This document shows, piece by piece, positions 18,452 to 26,837 of a stretch of 64,000 nt of DNA (position 1 is its first letter; each line of letters begins with the position of its first letter). A model generated the notes under the pieces. The model was given only the letters and a program-made list of their open reading frames with translations, had not been told where the DNA came from and did not search any database. This DNA is from a virus. Both the position numbers and the translations under genes were made by a program. The stretch is taken from positions 124,001 to 188,000 of IMG/VR virus record IMGVR_UViG_3300032116_014939; one strand, written 5' to 3'.

Positions 18452-21400
18452 TTAAATATTTTCAAACGATGCTCCTGTTGGAGTAATTAAGAACTCAATG
18501 TCTATGAATTCAAGAGCTTTAGTTGGTTTGATATAAATCTTACCTACTAATTGGTTAGCATCTAAGTCTTCAGGTGTGTTTTGAACAGTAACTCTGAAGT
18601 CATATAAACCTCTGTCTCTTCTAATCGAATCTAAGATTGGATTAACTGAATCTAAGAACTGTTGTCTTACTAAGTTGTCGTTTTGTTCAAACAACAATCT
18701 TACCGCTACCGCTGAAATCAACTTACGAGCTTGTAATAACAATCTTCTTACGTTAATTCTGTCAAGAGCTGACTCTCTAATTTGAAGAGTTTTGTTACCC
18801 CAAATTACAGTTCCAACGTCGTTGAAAGTTGCAATTGGGTTAATTCTTCCCTTATAAAGAGTATCTCTATCTTCTTGAGTTAATCTCTTTCTTGCTCTGA
18901 TAGCATTTACAATACCTCTTGTGTAACCCGCAGTTGCGAACCATGGGAACGCTATATTGTCAGTTAACGCTAAGTTTCTTGTAACTTCAGCAGTTGATGG
19001 AATATAGATTTGAGTATTGTTTACCGTGTCACGAGTAAGAACCCATGGATAGTAAGTTGCTGTGTAATTAGAGTCAATTCCTGTATTTTCTAAATTATCA
19101 ACCGCTTCTTGTGGGTAAATTAAATTATCCATTGAAGTTGATGGTTGTAATAAGTTAAAGTCAGGAGTTGTACAGATGTAGATTGAATCCGCTCTGTCGT
19201 TTTCAACAATATCGATTGTTGCAGAAACTAAATCACTATTGTTAACATAGTCAACACCAGGTGTTACAAGAACATTGATGTTTGTTACTTCAGGATTTGC
19301 AAATGATTGTACACCTAACAAGTATGCGTAATAGTCAGTATTTGCGTAATCAACTGTGTTATCACCAACTGTGATTTGTTTAAATGCTCCCCATCCTGTA
19401 GCATCTGTGTACGGTGCACAAGATAGAGCTCCTTGTTTATATCCTGTGTTTCCTAAACGGAATCTGTCAGCGTTTGTTCTATATTCTCTGTATATATCCC
19501 ATCCGTCAAATCCTGCTTGAACAAGGAATGTAAACTTACGAGAATATAAGAAGTAATATGGACTTGTTTGTGACGTAGGTTCTGAACTAAATGAACCAGC
19601 TCCAACTTCAAATGCTGTTTGACCACTGTTTTGGTAAACATTTGCTATAACAATAGAAGTCGCTCCTGAATCCATGTGGAAACCTTTTGTAACATTTGGC
19701 CAAAATACGTGAGAAGGTGGTGTACAAGTTGCCGAATTTGGATTTGGCATCCCTTTGTATTGGAAGAAATCAGGGTCATAACCTGGTGCGTCTGATGAGA
19801 ACGCTACCGCTGAAGAAATACCTAAATAAGTTCTTCTTATGTTATCACCTGAACTAGCAGTAGTGTTAGAACCGTTAGAAGTTGTTCCAAATGGTGGGTT
19901 GTAAATAACTTCACCAGGATAGTCGTATTTTGTTTTGAAGATTTGGAATGGTGATTTTGCACCTGTGTAAGTTCTTGTTACAAAACCTTCAAATCCACAA
20001 GGAAGTGCATCTACAGGTGCCTCTTCATTTACTTCTACAAAAATATATTTCGACTGTACTGCATATTCACCATCAGATGAACCAACTTTTTTAGCCACAT
20101 AACTATTTTCAGCCGGGTCCATACTACAGTTTGTAAACTTCTCTAAAACAACAGGATTCGCATCTGTATCAAAGAAATCACGAACAATAAGGTCAAATGT
20201 ACCATTGTTAAATGATATGTTTGCAACGGACACTTTAATTTCAGTGTTCGCAGCATTACCATCAGCAATTGTATAAACTTTAAACAATCTATAAACTAAA
20301 TTACCACGTAATTCCGAAACAACCCACGGAGATTCAGGTGTTTGGTATTGCTCAAGATAATAAGCGATAGATGATGTATCATTATTTCTCGCTTCAGGTA
20401 AAGAAATTAAACTACAATTCAAACCACGAATATAACCTTTATTATAACCGTAATTTAATAATGTCGGATAACGCTCTTCAACAAACAACGGAACTTCAGT
20501 TCTATCTTTAGCGAAGTTCTCAACACCAAATACTTTAGAAATATAGTTAGCGTTACCCGCATTAAACGAAGTTTCAAATTGGAATGCTGAATTTTCATAA
20601 GTTAAACCTGAAATCAAGAATGTACTAAATGGATTTTTAGTAACTCCCGAATAAGAACCTGTACAAATCATTTGTACGTCTGAAGTACCTGTTACTTGGT
20701 AATCAGGGCCGTTTTGTGTCGATGAATAATTTGTAATACCTCTTGAACGTAAAGTTGCCACAACTAAATCATTATAACCTGAATAAGTTAAACCTGAGAA
20801 GTTATAGATATTACCTGTTATAGAACCACTATAAGAACCTGACGTACCAGTTATTGTACTAATTCTACTAAAGAACGAATAACCATTGTAATTTTCACCT
20901 GTTGTTGGAGGTGTAAATGTAGCATAATACCATACATCATTAACTTCAGAACAATAATCAATACTTGAAGCACTTATTGCATTAACACCAAATACGTTTG
21001 TAGATGCTGAATATCCAGCAGCAATGTTTGCCGTAACTTGAGCTCCCGAAACCGCTCCAAAATAATAGATGGAAGATGCTGAAGTTGAATTAGAACCAAT
21101 TACACCAAAAATTTGACTCTGAAGTTGAGCATAAATAGTTGATGAACCTCCACTATATGTTGTATAAGGAGTTGTTGCATTTGTAATTCCAACAGGTAAA
21201 CCTGTAATTGTTACTGTTGATGTTGAAGCCGTTGTACCAACAAATGTTGCGGTAAATGGTGTTGCAGTACCTGTAAGTGCAACAGTATTACAATCTACAT
21301 TAGCCACAGTTGTAATAGACCAAGATGGCCCTGCGTCATAACCTGATAATCCTAAGATTCTTGTTACAAACAATTGGTTAGATTGTTGAAGATATGACTT

Positions 21401-21643
21401 AGCAATATATGCTGCCTCATATTTTGGGATTTGTGTGTTCACAAATTTTTCAGGAGTAGTACCGCCGAAATAGGTTTCAAACTCTCCATAACTTGTGATG
21501 AAGATTGGTTCAAAAGCTGGGCCTTTTAAGGTTTCTCCAGCTATACCCAACGTGGTAATCCCAACACTTTGTGAAACAAATGATAAGTCTCTTTCTGATG
21601 TATATACACCTGGCGAGACGAAAACTTTGTTTGATGTTGCCAT
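18452..21643 (-). CDS. 18: Tail sheath protein (gp18-type)
   Basis: Subunit of the contractile sheath. The N-terminus (VFVSPGVYTSERDLSF) and the C-terminal 150 residues (LQIRESALDRINVRRLLLQA, LFEQNDNLVRQQF, PEDLDANQLVGKIYIKPT) are classic for sheath proteins. At 1063 aa it is far longer than T4 gp18 (659 aa). The extra length is mostly a Ser/Thr/Gly/Tyr-rich insertion after residue about 110 (up to about 340) that looks like surface beta-domains, so the sheath may be decorated. It is followed by a strong terminator and preceded by a TATTTATC motif. Confidence 0.92.
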   Translation of the reverse strand: MATSNKVFVSPGVYTSERDLSFVSQSVGITTLGIAGETLKGPAFEPIFITSYGEFETYFGGTTPEKFVNTQIPKYEAAYIAKSYLQQSNQLFVTRILGLSGYDAGPSWSITTVANVDCNTVALTGTATPFTATFVGTTASTSTVTITGLPVGITNATTPYTTYSGGSSTIYAQLQSQIFGVIGSNSTSASSIYYFGAVSGAQVTANIAAGYSASTNVFGVNAISASSIDYCSEVNDVWYYATFTPPTTGENYNGYSFFSRISTITGTSGSYSGSITGNIYNFSGLTYSGYNDLVVATLRSRGITNYSSTQNGPDYQVTGTSDVQMICTGSYSGVTKNPFSTFLISGLTYENSAFQFETSFNAGNANYISKVFGVENFAKDRTEVPLFVEERYPTLLNYGYNKGYIRGLNCSLISLPEARNNDTSSIAYYLEQYQTPESPWVVSELRGNLVYRLFKVYTIADGNAANTEIKVSVANISFNNGTFDLIVRDFFDTDANPVVLEKFTNCSMDPAENSYVAKKVGSSDGEYAVQSKYIFVEVNEEAPVDALPCGFEGFVTRTYTGAKSPFQIFKTKYDYPGEVIYNPPFGTTSNGSNTTASSGDNIRRTYLGISSAVAFSSDAPGYDPDFFQYKGMPNPNSATCTPPSHVFWPNVTKGFHMDSGATSIVIANVYQNSGQTAFEVGAGSFSSEPTSQTSPYYFLYSRKFTFLVQAGFDGWDIYREYRTNADRFRLGNTGYKQGALSCAPYTDATGWGAFKQITVGDNTVDYANTDYYAYLLGVQSFANPEVTNINVLVTPGVDYVNNSDLVSATIDIVENDRADSIYICTTPDFNLLQPSTSMDNLIYPQEAVDNLENTGIDSNYTATYYPWVLTRDTVNNTQIYIPSTAEVTRNLALTDNIAFPWFATAGYTRGIVNAIRARKRLTQEDRDTLYKGRINPIATFNDVGTVIWGNKTLQIRESALDRINVRRLLLQARKLISAVAVRLLFEQNDNLVRQQFLDSVNPILDSIRRDRGLYDFRVTVQNTPEDLDANQLVGKIYIKPTKALEFIDIEFLITPTGASFENI

Positions 21644-21677
21644 TTTTATTTTAAATGTTTTTGAAAATTTATTTATT

Positions 21678-21685
21678 GATAAATA
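21678..21685 (-). promoter_or_regulatory. Candidate late motif TATTTATC upstream of tail sheath
   Basis: Sense-strand TATTTATC, 34 nt before the sheath ATG at 21643. It lies about 37 bp from an oppositely oriented copy at 21722. Confidence 0.45.
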
Positions 21686-21721
21686 TTGTCTTTTTATTCA
21701 AAAACTAATACGTTAAGTAAC

Positions 21722-21729
21722 TATTTATA
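21722..21729 (+). promoter_or_regulatory. Candidate late motif TATTTATA upstream of the small plus-strand ORF
   Basis: Plus-strand TATTTATA, 34 nt before the TTG start of the 49-aa ORF. It is the only such motif here not tied to a large structural gene. Confidence 0.35.
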
Positions 21730-21763
21730 AAACAGTAGGAATAAATTCTACCTTTTTTCTACC

Positions 21764-21913
21764 TTGAAAATTAAGAACATTAAAATATCACCTGAGAGTC
21801 ACGAAATCTTAAAAAACTATTGTAACAAACATGGTTACAAAATTCATAAGTTTTTAGAAAAATTAATTATTGATACGTGTGTTGAAAAAAAAGATATTTA
21901 TGGGGAGAATTAA
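21764..21913 (+). CDS. Tiny ribbon-helix-helix-like protein (49 aa)
   Basis: Too short for most gene callers, and on the strand opposite to its neighbours. It starts at TTG (21764-21766; no in-frame ATG) and reads KIKNIKISPESHEILKNYC...HKFLEKLIIDTC. That is a short beta-strand with Ile-Lys-Ile-Ser, followed by two amphipathic helices, the layout of MetJ/Arc-type ribbon-helix-helix DNA-binding proteins. It overlaps the 3' end of the convergent gene by 4 nt. The coherent fold and the sense-oriented late motif upstream argue that it is real; the non-ATG start and lack of a ribosome-binding site argue for caution. Possible role: a small transcriptional regulator. Confidence 0.5.
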   Translation: MKIKNIKISPESHEILKNYCNKHGYKIHKFLEKLIIDTCVEKKDIYGEN

Positions 21914-22962
21914 AGTATTGTGGAAACTAATTTTATAGTACTACTTAAACTTCCATTTGTTTTAACGACAGTAATTGATAATTCATCACTATCATTAATT
22001 TGTATATAACCTGTTAACAACTGTGTTGAACTATCACCGTAATATAAACCATTAATGTATATTGCATAAGAGTTAACATTTTCACTACCCTCAACCTTTA
22101 TGTTTGCAGTATAATTAAAAGTTTGAGTATATGCGGTGGTACCTACAGGATAATTTGCATTAAATTGGTATTGGTCAGGATTTGGGGGTAGTACCTTTTT
22201 TTTAACTTTTTTCTTTCTATTATCTAACTCAACCATAATCAAACTTCTACTAATTGCAGGTTTAACTTGGTATTCTTCTTCATCACTTAAAAACCCTTGT
22301 AAAGTAAAAGCGTAAGATTGGATGTAGTATCTTCTTTTTTCAACATCCATAACAGATTCATCTGAAATTTCATCTAAAGTTATTGGAATATAATGTCCTT
22401 TTATTTTAGTATAAGCCTGACGAGATGAAAATTTTTCAATAACAATTTGATTGAATTTATTCAATTCTCTCATTCTATTACAAATAATTTTAACAGAATA
22501 TTTTATATCTACAGGAACTGGCTGGGGAATTGTGTATATATCCATACCTTTTCTTTGTCCGTCCCAAGTCGGTACCGCAGCGTAATAAAATTGTTTTCTA
22601 TTAGGTATCGTATATTTTAAAGACGGTAATGTACCATATTTTACTTCAGGAGTTCTTACAGTTGTTATAATTGGTGGTTCAACGTTTTTATCTATGTTGT
22701 TAAAATCCCAAGTTTGTGTAAATTGAGCCCAGTTTTGAGTCGTCATTAAAATATCTACAACTTTAACTATTTTACCACTAACAACAGTTTTTAAATCATT
22801 TTTAACAAAATCTAAAAACCCTCTATCTAAATCTTCATGTAAAATAGATTTAGGCAAGTAAGTTCCATCCTTATTGATATCTTCAAGAAGTTCTAATCTT
22901 CGTTCATAACCAATAGGTGGGTATGTAAGGGGTAAAGTTTTTTTAATTTTAGGTAATCCCAT
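21910..22962 (-). CDS. Tail completion/sheath-stabiliser candidate (gp15-like)
   Basis: A 350-aa protein. The region around residues 130-230 (TIPQPVPVDIKYSVKIICNR, LNKFNQIVIEKFSSR, KGHYIPITLDEIS) resembles proteins annotated as gp15-like tail terminators in marine T4-like phages, which cap the sheath and tube. The C-terminal 90 residues form a separate beta-rich, Ig-like looking domain after a KKKVKKKVLPPNP hinge. Order supports the call: the preceding gene looks like gp14 and the next is the sheath gp18, as in T4 (14-15-18-19). Start and stop codons abut the gp14-like gene. Confidence 0.5.
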   Translation of the reverse strand: MGLPKIKKTLPLTYPPIGYERRLELLEDINKDGTYLPKSILHEDLDRGFLDFVKNDLKTVVSGKIVKVVDILMTTQNWAQFTQTWDFNNIDKNVEPPIITTVRTPEVKYGTLPSLKYTIPNRKQFYYAAVPTWDGQRKGMDIYTIPQPVPVDIKYSVKIICNRMRELNKFNQIVIEKFSSRQAYTKIKGHYIPITLDEISDESVMDVEKRRYYIQSYAFTLQGFLSDEEEYQVKPAISRSLIMVELDNRKKKVKKKVLPPNPDQYQFNANYPVGTTAYTQTFNYTANIKVEGSENVNSYAIYINGLYYGDSSTQLLTGYIQINDSDELSITVVKTNGSLSSTIKLVSTIL

Positions 22963-23477
22963 TATAATCCTCTAAATTCGTTTTCCATTACAGGAGATGC
23001 GTTTATTGTTCTATAAAACGGTTTGTATCCTGCATAAGTATGTTTGTTATCTGAAACAACACGTCCGTCATTATTAACTACATAATATCTAACTCTACTT
23101 TCAGTTTCGTAATAACCAATATAATCACCATATTCTATATCAACTCCTAATTCATCAAGGTGTGATTGATATACTGATATTCTTGCGTTTCCCGGCTCTA
23201 ACTGATTAATCTTACTTGTCCCAAGAAATTTATTTTCAGGGGCAACAATTTGTAAAAAAGCCTTAAACTCAACAGGTGGTAAAAATTTAATTCCGTCAAC
23301 AGACGCTTCACCATATACATCATCTACATTTGTCTTCTGTTTGTCAACACGATATAATACAAGAGTGAAGTTCATATCACCTTCTAACCATTCTCTACCC
23401 ATGTTGATATCCAAATTGTAATCTTCTGCACCGAAAAATTTACCTAATCTTGTTATTGGAACTATTCTATTTGACAT
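22962..23477 (-). CDS. Neck protein candidate (gp14-like)
   Basis: A 171-aa protein starting MSNRIVPITRLG (ATG at 23475-23477). An upstream in-frame extension to 23555 exists but it would run through the late motif and reads as low-complexity Ile/Lys, so I chose the internal ATG. The sequence YRVDKQKTNVDDVYGEASVDG...LEPGNARISVY...IEYGDYIGYYETE follows the gp14 neck pattern (GE ... f.v ... GD.i). Head completion/neck function is inferred from this and from its position ahead of the gp15-like and sheath genes. Confidence 0.5.
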   Translation of the reverse strand: MSNRIVPITRLGKFFGAEDYNLDINMGREWLEGDMNFTLVLYRVDKQKTNVDDVYGEASVDGIKFLPPVEFKAFLQIVAPENKFLGTSKINQLEPGNARISVYQSHLDELGVDIEYGDYIGYYETESRVRYYVVNNDGRVVSDNKHTYAGYKPFYRTINASPVMENEFRGL

Positions 23478-23480
23478 ATT

Positions 23481-23488
23481 GATAAATA
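23481..23488 (-). promoter_or_regulatory. Candidate late motif TATTTATC
   Basis: Ends 3 nt before the ATG at 23477 and would head the minus-strand neck-tail transcript. Confidence 0.4.
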
Positions 23489-23534
23489 TTTCTTTTTTGA
23501 TTATTATTATAGTTGTATAGTTAATTAAAATATT

Positions 23535-25295
23535 TTGACGACTTCTACGGGACATTTAAGTGTTGAGCAACAAGCAATATCCATTCTTGAAAATTATCAA
23601 GGCTCAAATAACTATATCCTTAAATTAAAGAAACAAATTGAGTCAAATAAAAAGTATGTCCCAACAAGAGCTCAATGTGATTATGTTATTGACTATAATT
23701 CAGTAGTTCCAAAAGTCGCTAAGAAATGGGTTGAGATTGACTCATACTTTTCACAAAAACTTGTTGCCGATAATCCATTCATTAAGGAACCTGATAAAAT
23801 TTACGTTGAAAAGATTTTAATTGAAAAAGATAAATCATATCATATTTGGGGTAAGATTTTTAGTGGTGAAACTATTCATGATTTTTGGATACCAAAAGCG
23901 GCGGTTATCAAACAATACACCGAAAACTTGGTTGACGTTGATTACTCAAAATACGAAAACCGTCCACCACTTACTCACCAAAAAGAAGCAATTGAAAAGT
24001 TATTAAAAAACGACAAGTTTATTTTAGCAGATGACATGGGACTTGGTAAAACAACAAGTACTGTTATTGCTTCGTTAGAAAGTGGAGCTAATAGAGTGTT
24101 AATTATTTGTCCAGCGTCTCTCAAAATAAATTGGGAAAGAGAAATCAAAAACTATACTGACAAATCAGTTTATATCTGTGAGGGTAAGAAGTTTGAACAA
24201 GCGGACTACGTTATTGTTAACTACGACATTCTTAAAAACTTCCATGACCCAAAAGATAAGTTAAACTCAATAATTCTTAATTCAAAGTTTGATTTAGTTG
24301 TTATAGATGAAGCACATTATGTTTCAAACGCTCAAGCTCAAAGAACAAAGATTATAATGGATGTAACCAAGAATATTAAAAAATTATGGTTACTAACGGG
24401 AACACCAATGACTTCTCGTCCAATGAATTATTACAATATCTTAAAACTTATTGATAGTCCTGTAAGTCAAAACTGGCAAGCATACGCAATTAGATATTGT
24501 GGTGGATATCAGTTTAGAGTTGGTGGTAAAAAGATTTGGAATGTTACAGGAGCGTCAAACTTGGAAGAGTTGAGAGAAAGGACTTCTCGTCAAATTTTAA
24601 GAAGATTAAAAACTGATGTTTTAGATTTACCTGAAAAAATTATGACTCCTGTTTACCTTCGTTTGAAATCAAGGTTATATGAAGGATTGATGGGTGAGTA
24701 TTATGATTGGTATAACAACAGACAAGACGAATCAAAGTCATTATCTGTTCAGTTTACAAAACTGATGAAAGTAAGACAAGTAATTGCCGAAGAAAAAATA
24801 CCAATTACAATTGAACTTGCTGAGAACATTATCGAACAAGGTAAAAAAGTTATTATCTTTAGTAACTTTACCGAACCACTTAAAAAGATACACGAACATT
24901 TTGGTAAAAAATCTGTTTATTTAGATGGGTCAACATCAAAACCTGCAAGACAAGATGCGGTTGACAAGTTCCAAGAGAGTGATAAAATACAAGTTTTTTG
25001 TGGTAATATGAAAGCCGCAGGTGTTGGATTAACACTTACTGCGGGTGAAGCTGTTATTATGAATGACCTATCATTTGTACCGGCAGAACATTCCCAAGCT
25101 GAAGACCGAGCATACAGATACGGACAAAAAAATTCAGTTTCAGTATATTACCCACTATTTGAAAATACAATTGAGGGTGTTATCTACGACATTCTGATAA
25201 AGAAGAAACAGATTATTGGTACGGTTATGGGTGATGTTGATGAAAATTCTGTAGATATTGTTGAACAAATACTTAACGAAATCAATAGTAAGTAA
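23535..25295 (+). CDS. SNF2/HARP-like helicase, UvsW functional analogue
   Basis: A superfamily 2 ATPase of 586 aa: Walker A DDMGLGKTT (about 166-174), DEAH box VIDEAH (257-261), motif III LTGTP (287-291), a C-terminal helicase lobe with IIFSNF and GVGLTLT, and motif VI QAEDRAYRYGQ (about 520-531). The RxxRxGQ form and MGLGKT are SNF2-family, closest in style to SMARCAL1/HARP annealing helicases rather than classical UvsW. The likely role is fork remodelling, branch migration or annealing in phage replication. The frame has no ATG before the ATPase core; TTG at 23535 is the only upstream start. It lies outside the late motif pattern, consistent with replication timing. Confidence 0.8.
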   Translation: MTTSTGHLSVEQQAISILENYQGSNNYILKLKKQIESNKKYVPTRAQCDYVIDYNSVVPKVAKKWVEIDSYFSQKLVADNPFIKEPDKIYVEKILIEKDKSYHIWGKIFSGETIHDFWIPKAAVIKQYTENLVDVDYSKYENRPPLTHQKEAIEKLLKNDKFILADDMGLGKTTSTVIASLESGANRVLIICPASLKINWEREIKNYTDKSVYICEGKKFEQADYVIVNYDILKNFHDPKDKLNSIILNSKFDLVVIDEAHYVSNAQAQRTKIIMDVTKNIKKLWLLTGTPMTSRPMNYYNILKLIDSPVSQNWQAYAIRYCGGYQFRVGGKKIWNVTGASNLEELRERTSRQILRRLKTDVLDLPEKIMTPVYLRLKSRLYEGLMGEYYDWYNNRQDESKSLSVQFTKLMKVRQVIAEEKIPITIELAENIIEQGKKVIIFSNFTEPLKKIHEHFGKKSVYLDGSTSKPARQDAVDKFQESDKIQVFCGNMKAAGVGLTLTAGEAVIMNDLSFVPAEHSQAEDRAYRYGQKNSVSVYYPLFENTIEGVIYDILIKKKQIIGTVMGDVDENSVDIVEQILNEINSK

Positions 25296-25296
25296 G

Positions 25297-25304
25297 TATT
25301 TATA
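25297..25304 (+). promoter_or_regulatory. Candidate late motif TATTTATA
   Basis: Ends 4 nt before the ATG at 25309, directly after the helicase stop, separating replication and late expression. Confidence 0.45.
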
Positions 25305-25308
25305 ATTA

Positions 25309-26814
25309 ATGAAATCGTTAAATTTAGTATCAGAGTCATTAGTTAGTCGTATATTAGGTGAGGAAACTCAACCTGAAACCAAATTCTTTATTAACGAAAT
25401 GAAAACCATAGGTATTGATAAATTACCTTACGGTTACGCATCATTAAGAAGATTTATTGACCCTGAAACAATGAAGTTTCATTATCAGAAACATTACAAA
25501 GGGTATGTTAAAAAATTAAATTCAGCTCTTCGTAAAAAAGATTATGGGGATGTTGAATTAGAAAACATTGTTAAACAAATTTCAAAGTATAATACAACAA
25601 TAAGAAACAACGCAGGTGGAGCATTTAATCACGCATTGTTTTGGAAGATGTTATCACCAACCCCACAAAAACCAAGTGGTGAAGTGTTTGAAAAGATTGT
25701 TAAACAATTTGGAACATATCGTAACTTCAAAACTAAATTTGAAGAAATCTCAAGAAAAAGATTTGGTTCAGGATGGTGTTGGTTAGTATTAACCGATACT
25801 GGTAGATTAAAAGTTATGTCGACTTCAAATCAGGATAATCCACTTATGAACATAATAAACAAGGGTGGTTTTCCGTTGTTAGGTTTAGATTTGTGGGAAC
25901 ACGCTTATTATTTAAAATACCAAAACAAAAGAGACGAATATATTGAAAATTTTTGGGACGTAATTAATTGGGAATTTGTTAACGAGTTATACAAATCAAA
26001 AACTGAAAAAAAATTGAACGAATCAATTTCACCAAAAAAACTTTTATACGAAAACGTATCTGATTATTCAGATATTTTTAGTAACAACAAAAATGTTCTT
26101 TGGACTTATAGAAGATGTATTGACAATACACTGAAAAGAGTTTTATCTGATAAATGGTATGAAAACAATCAACACTCTGAAGGTTCATCTTCAGGTATTT
26201 ACGATTTAGAAGCTCCTGGTCGTTCAGTAATTAATAAATTAAATACAAACTATATTGGGTTTAAAATTTTAGTTGATGATTTAAATGTGGTACTTACAAA
26301 ATTAAATAAACCCACATTAAATTTTATTGGGGTAACACCTTCACAACAAGTAGAAGAAATAAACAAATTTTGTGAGTATTTGGGTTTTTTTGGTGAAAGA
26401 ATTTTTAAAGGGTCTAAAACTCTTGATAAAATTATGAAACTTTTAAAAAGAACACATGACAAAGGTGGTCAACTTGAAGAGTATGTTGCAAAAAAAATCA
26501 ATCAAGAATTTGGTGAAGGAACTGCTACTGTAGTAGGTAGTTTAGGTTCAAAAGAAGATTTTGCAGGAACTGATTTAACAGTAAATTTTGATAACAAAAT
26601 ACAAAACGCTCAAGTAAAACCAATTTTAAGTATGGAAGTAATTGAAGGTTTCTATCATATCAAAATCAAAGGGTTTGTTAAAAAATTCAATACCGACTTG
26701 TTAATTTTCTCAAATCTTAATAAAGAAGTTTACATTTTTAAAAACAAAACTGTTGCTTTTAGTTCAAGTATGTTTAAAATTCCAACACAAGATTTAATTT
26801 ATACTCTGAATTGA
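25309..26814 (+). CDS. Mn-type superoxide dismutase fused to a PD-(D/E)xK nuclease-like domain
   Basis: 501 aa in three parts. Residues 1-25 (LVSESLVSRILGEE) form an amphipathic N-terminal segment with L-G-E. Residues about 30-230 are a complete Fe/Mn superoxide dismutase: ligands His58, His108, Asp194 and His198 (E. coli MnSOD His26, His81, Asp167, His171), second-shell His62 and Tyr66, and NNAGG plus STSNQD, the Gly/Gln pair of Mn enzymes. Residues about 240-501 are unrelated to SOD. There GGQLEEYVAKK, AGTDLTV (Asp422) and AQVKP (Lys437) follow the E...D...(E/Q)xK pattern of PD-(D/E)xK nucleases, with Gln at the usual Glu. A late motif precedes it and a neck protein follows, so it is probably a virion protein. 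The SOD call is firm; the nuclease call is tentative. Confidence 0.88.
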   Translation: MKSLNLVSESLVSRILGEETQPETKFFINEMKTIGIDKLPYGYASLRRFIDPETMKFHYQKHYKGYVKKLNSALRKKDYGDVELENIVKQISKYNTTIRNNAGGAFNHALFWKMLSPTPQKPSGEVFEKIVKQFGTYRNFKTKFEEISRKRFGSGWCWLVLTDTGRLKVMSTSNQDNPLMNIINKGGFPLLGLDLWEHAYYLKYQNKRDEYIENFWDVINWEFVNELYKSKTEKKLNESISPKKLLYENVSDYSDIFSNNKNVLWTYRRCIDNTLKRVLSDKWYENNQHSEGSSSGIYDLEAPGRSVINKLNTNYIGFKILVDDLNVVLTKLNKPTLNFIGVTPSQQVEEINKFCEYLGFFGERIFKGSKTLDKIMKLLKRTHDKGGQLEEYVAKKINQEFGEGTATVVGSLGSKEDFAGTDLTVNFDNKIQNAQVKPILSMEVIEGFYHIKIKGFVKKFNTDLLIFSNLNKEVYIFKNKTVAFSSSMFKIPTQDLIYTLN

Positions 26815-26822
26815 TATTTATA
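26815..26822 (+). promoter_or_regulatory. Candidate late motif TATTTATA
   Basis: Overlaps the end of the SOD-fusion stop codon and lies 15 nt before the gp13-like ATG at 26838. Confidence 0.45.
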
Positions 26823-26837
26823 TAAAAATATCATTTC

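Noticed and set aside
23478-23555. N-terminal extension of the gp14-like gene
   Set aside because: Reads as low-complexity Ile/Lys, crosses the late motif and overlaps the helicase start; the internal ATG at 23477 is better.
25309-26814. SOD gene as host DNA contamination
   Set aside because: It lies between phage genes, has the phage late motif and targeting-like N-terminus, and is fused in frame to a non-SOD domain.
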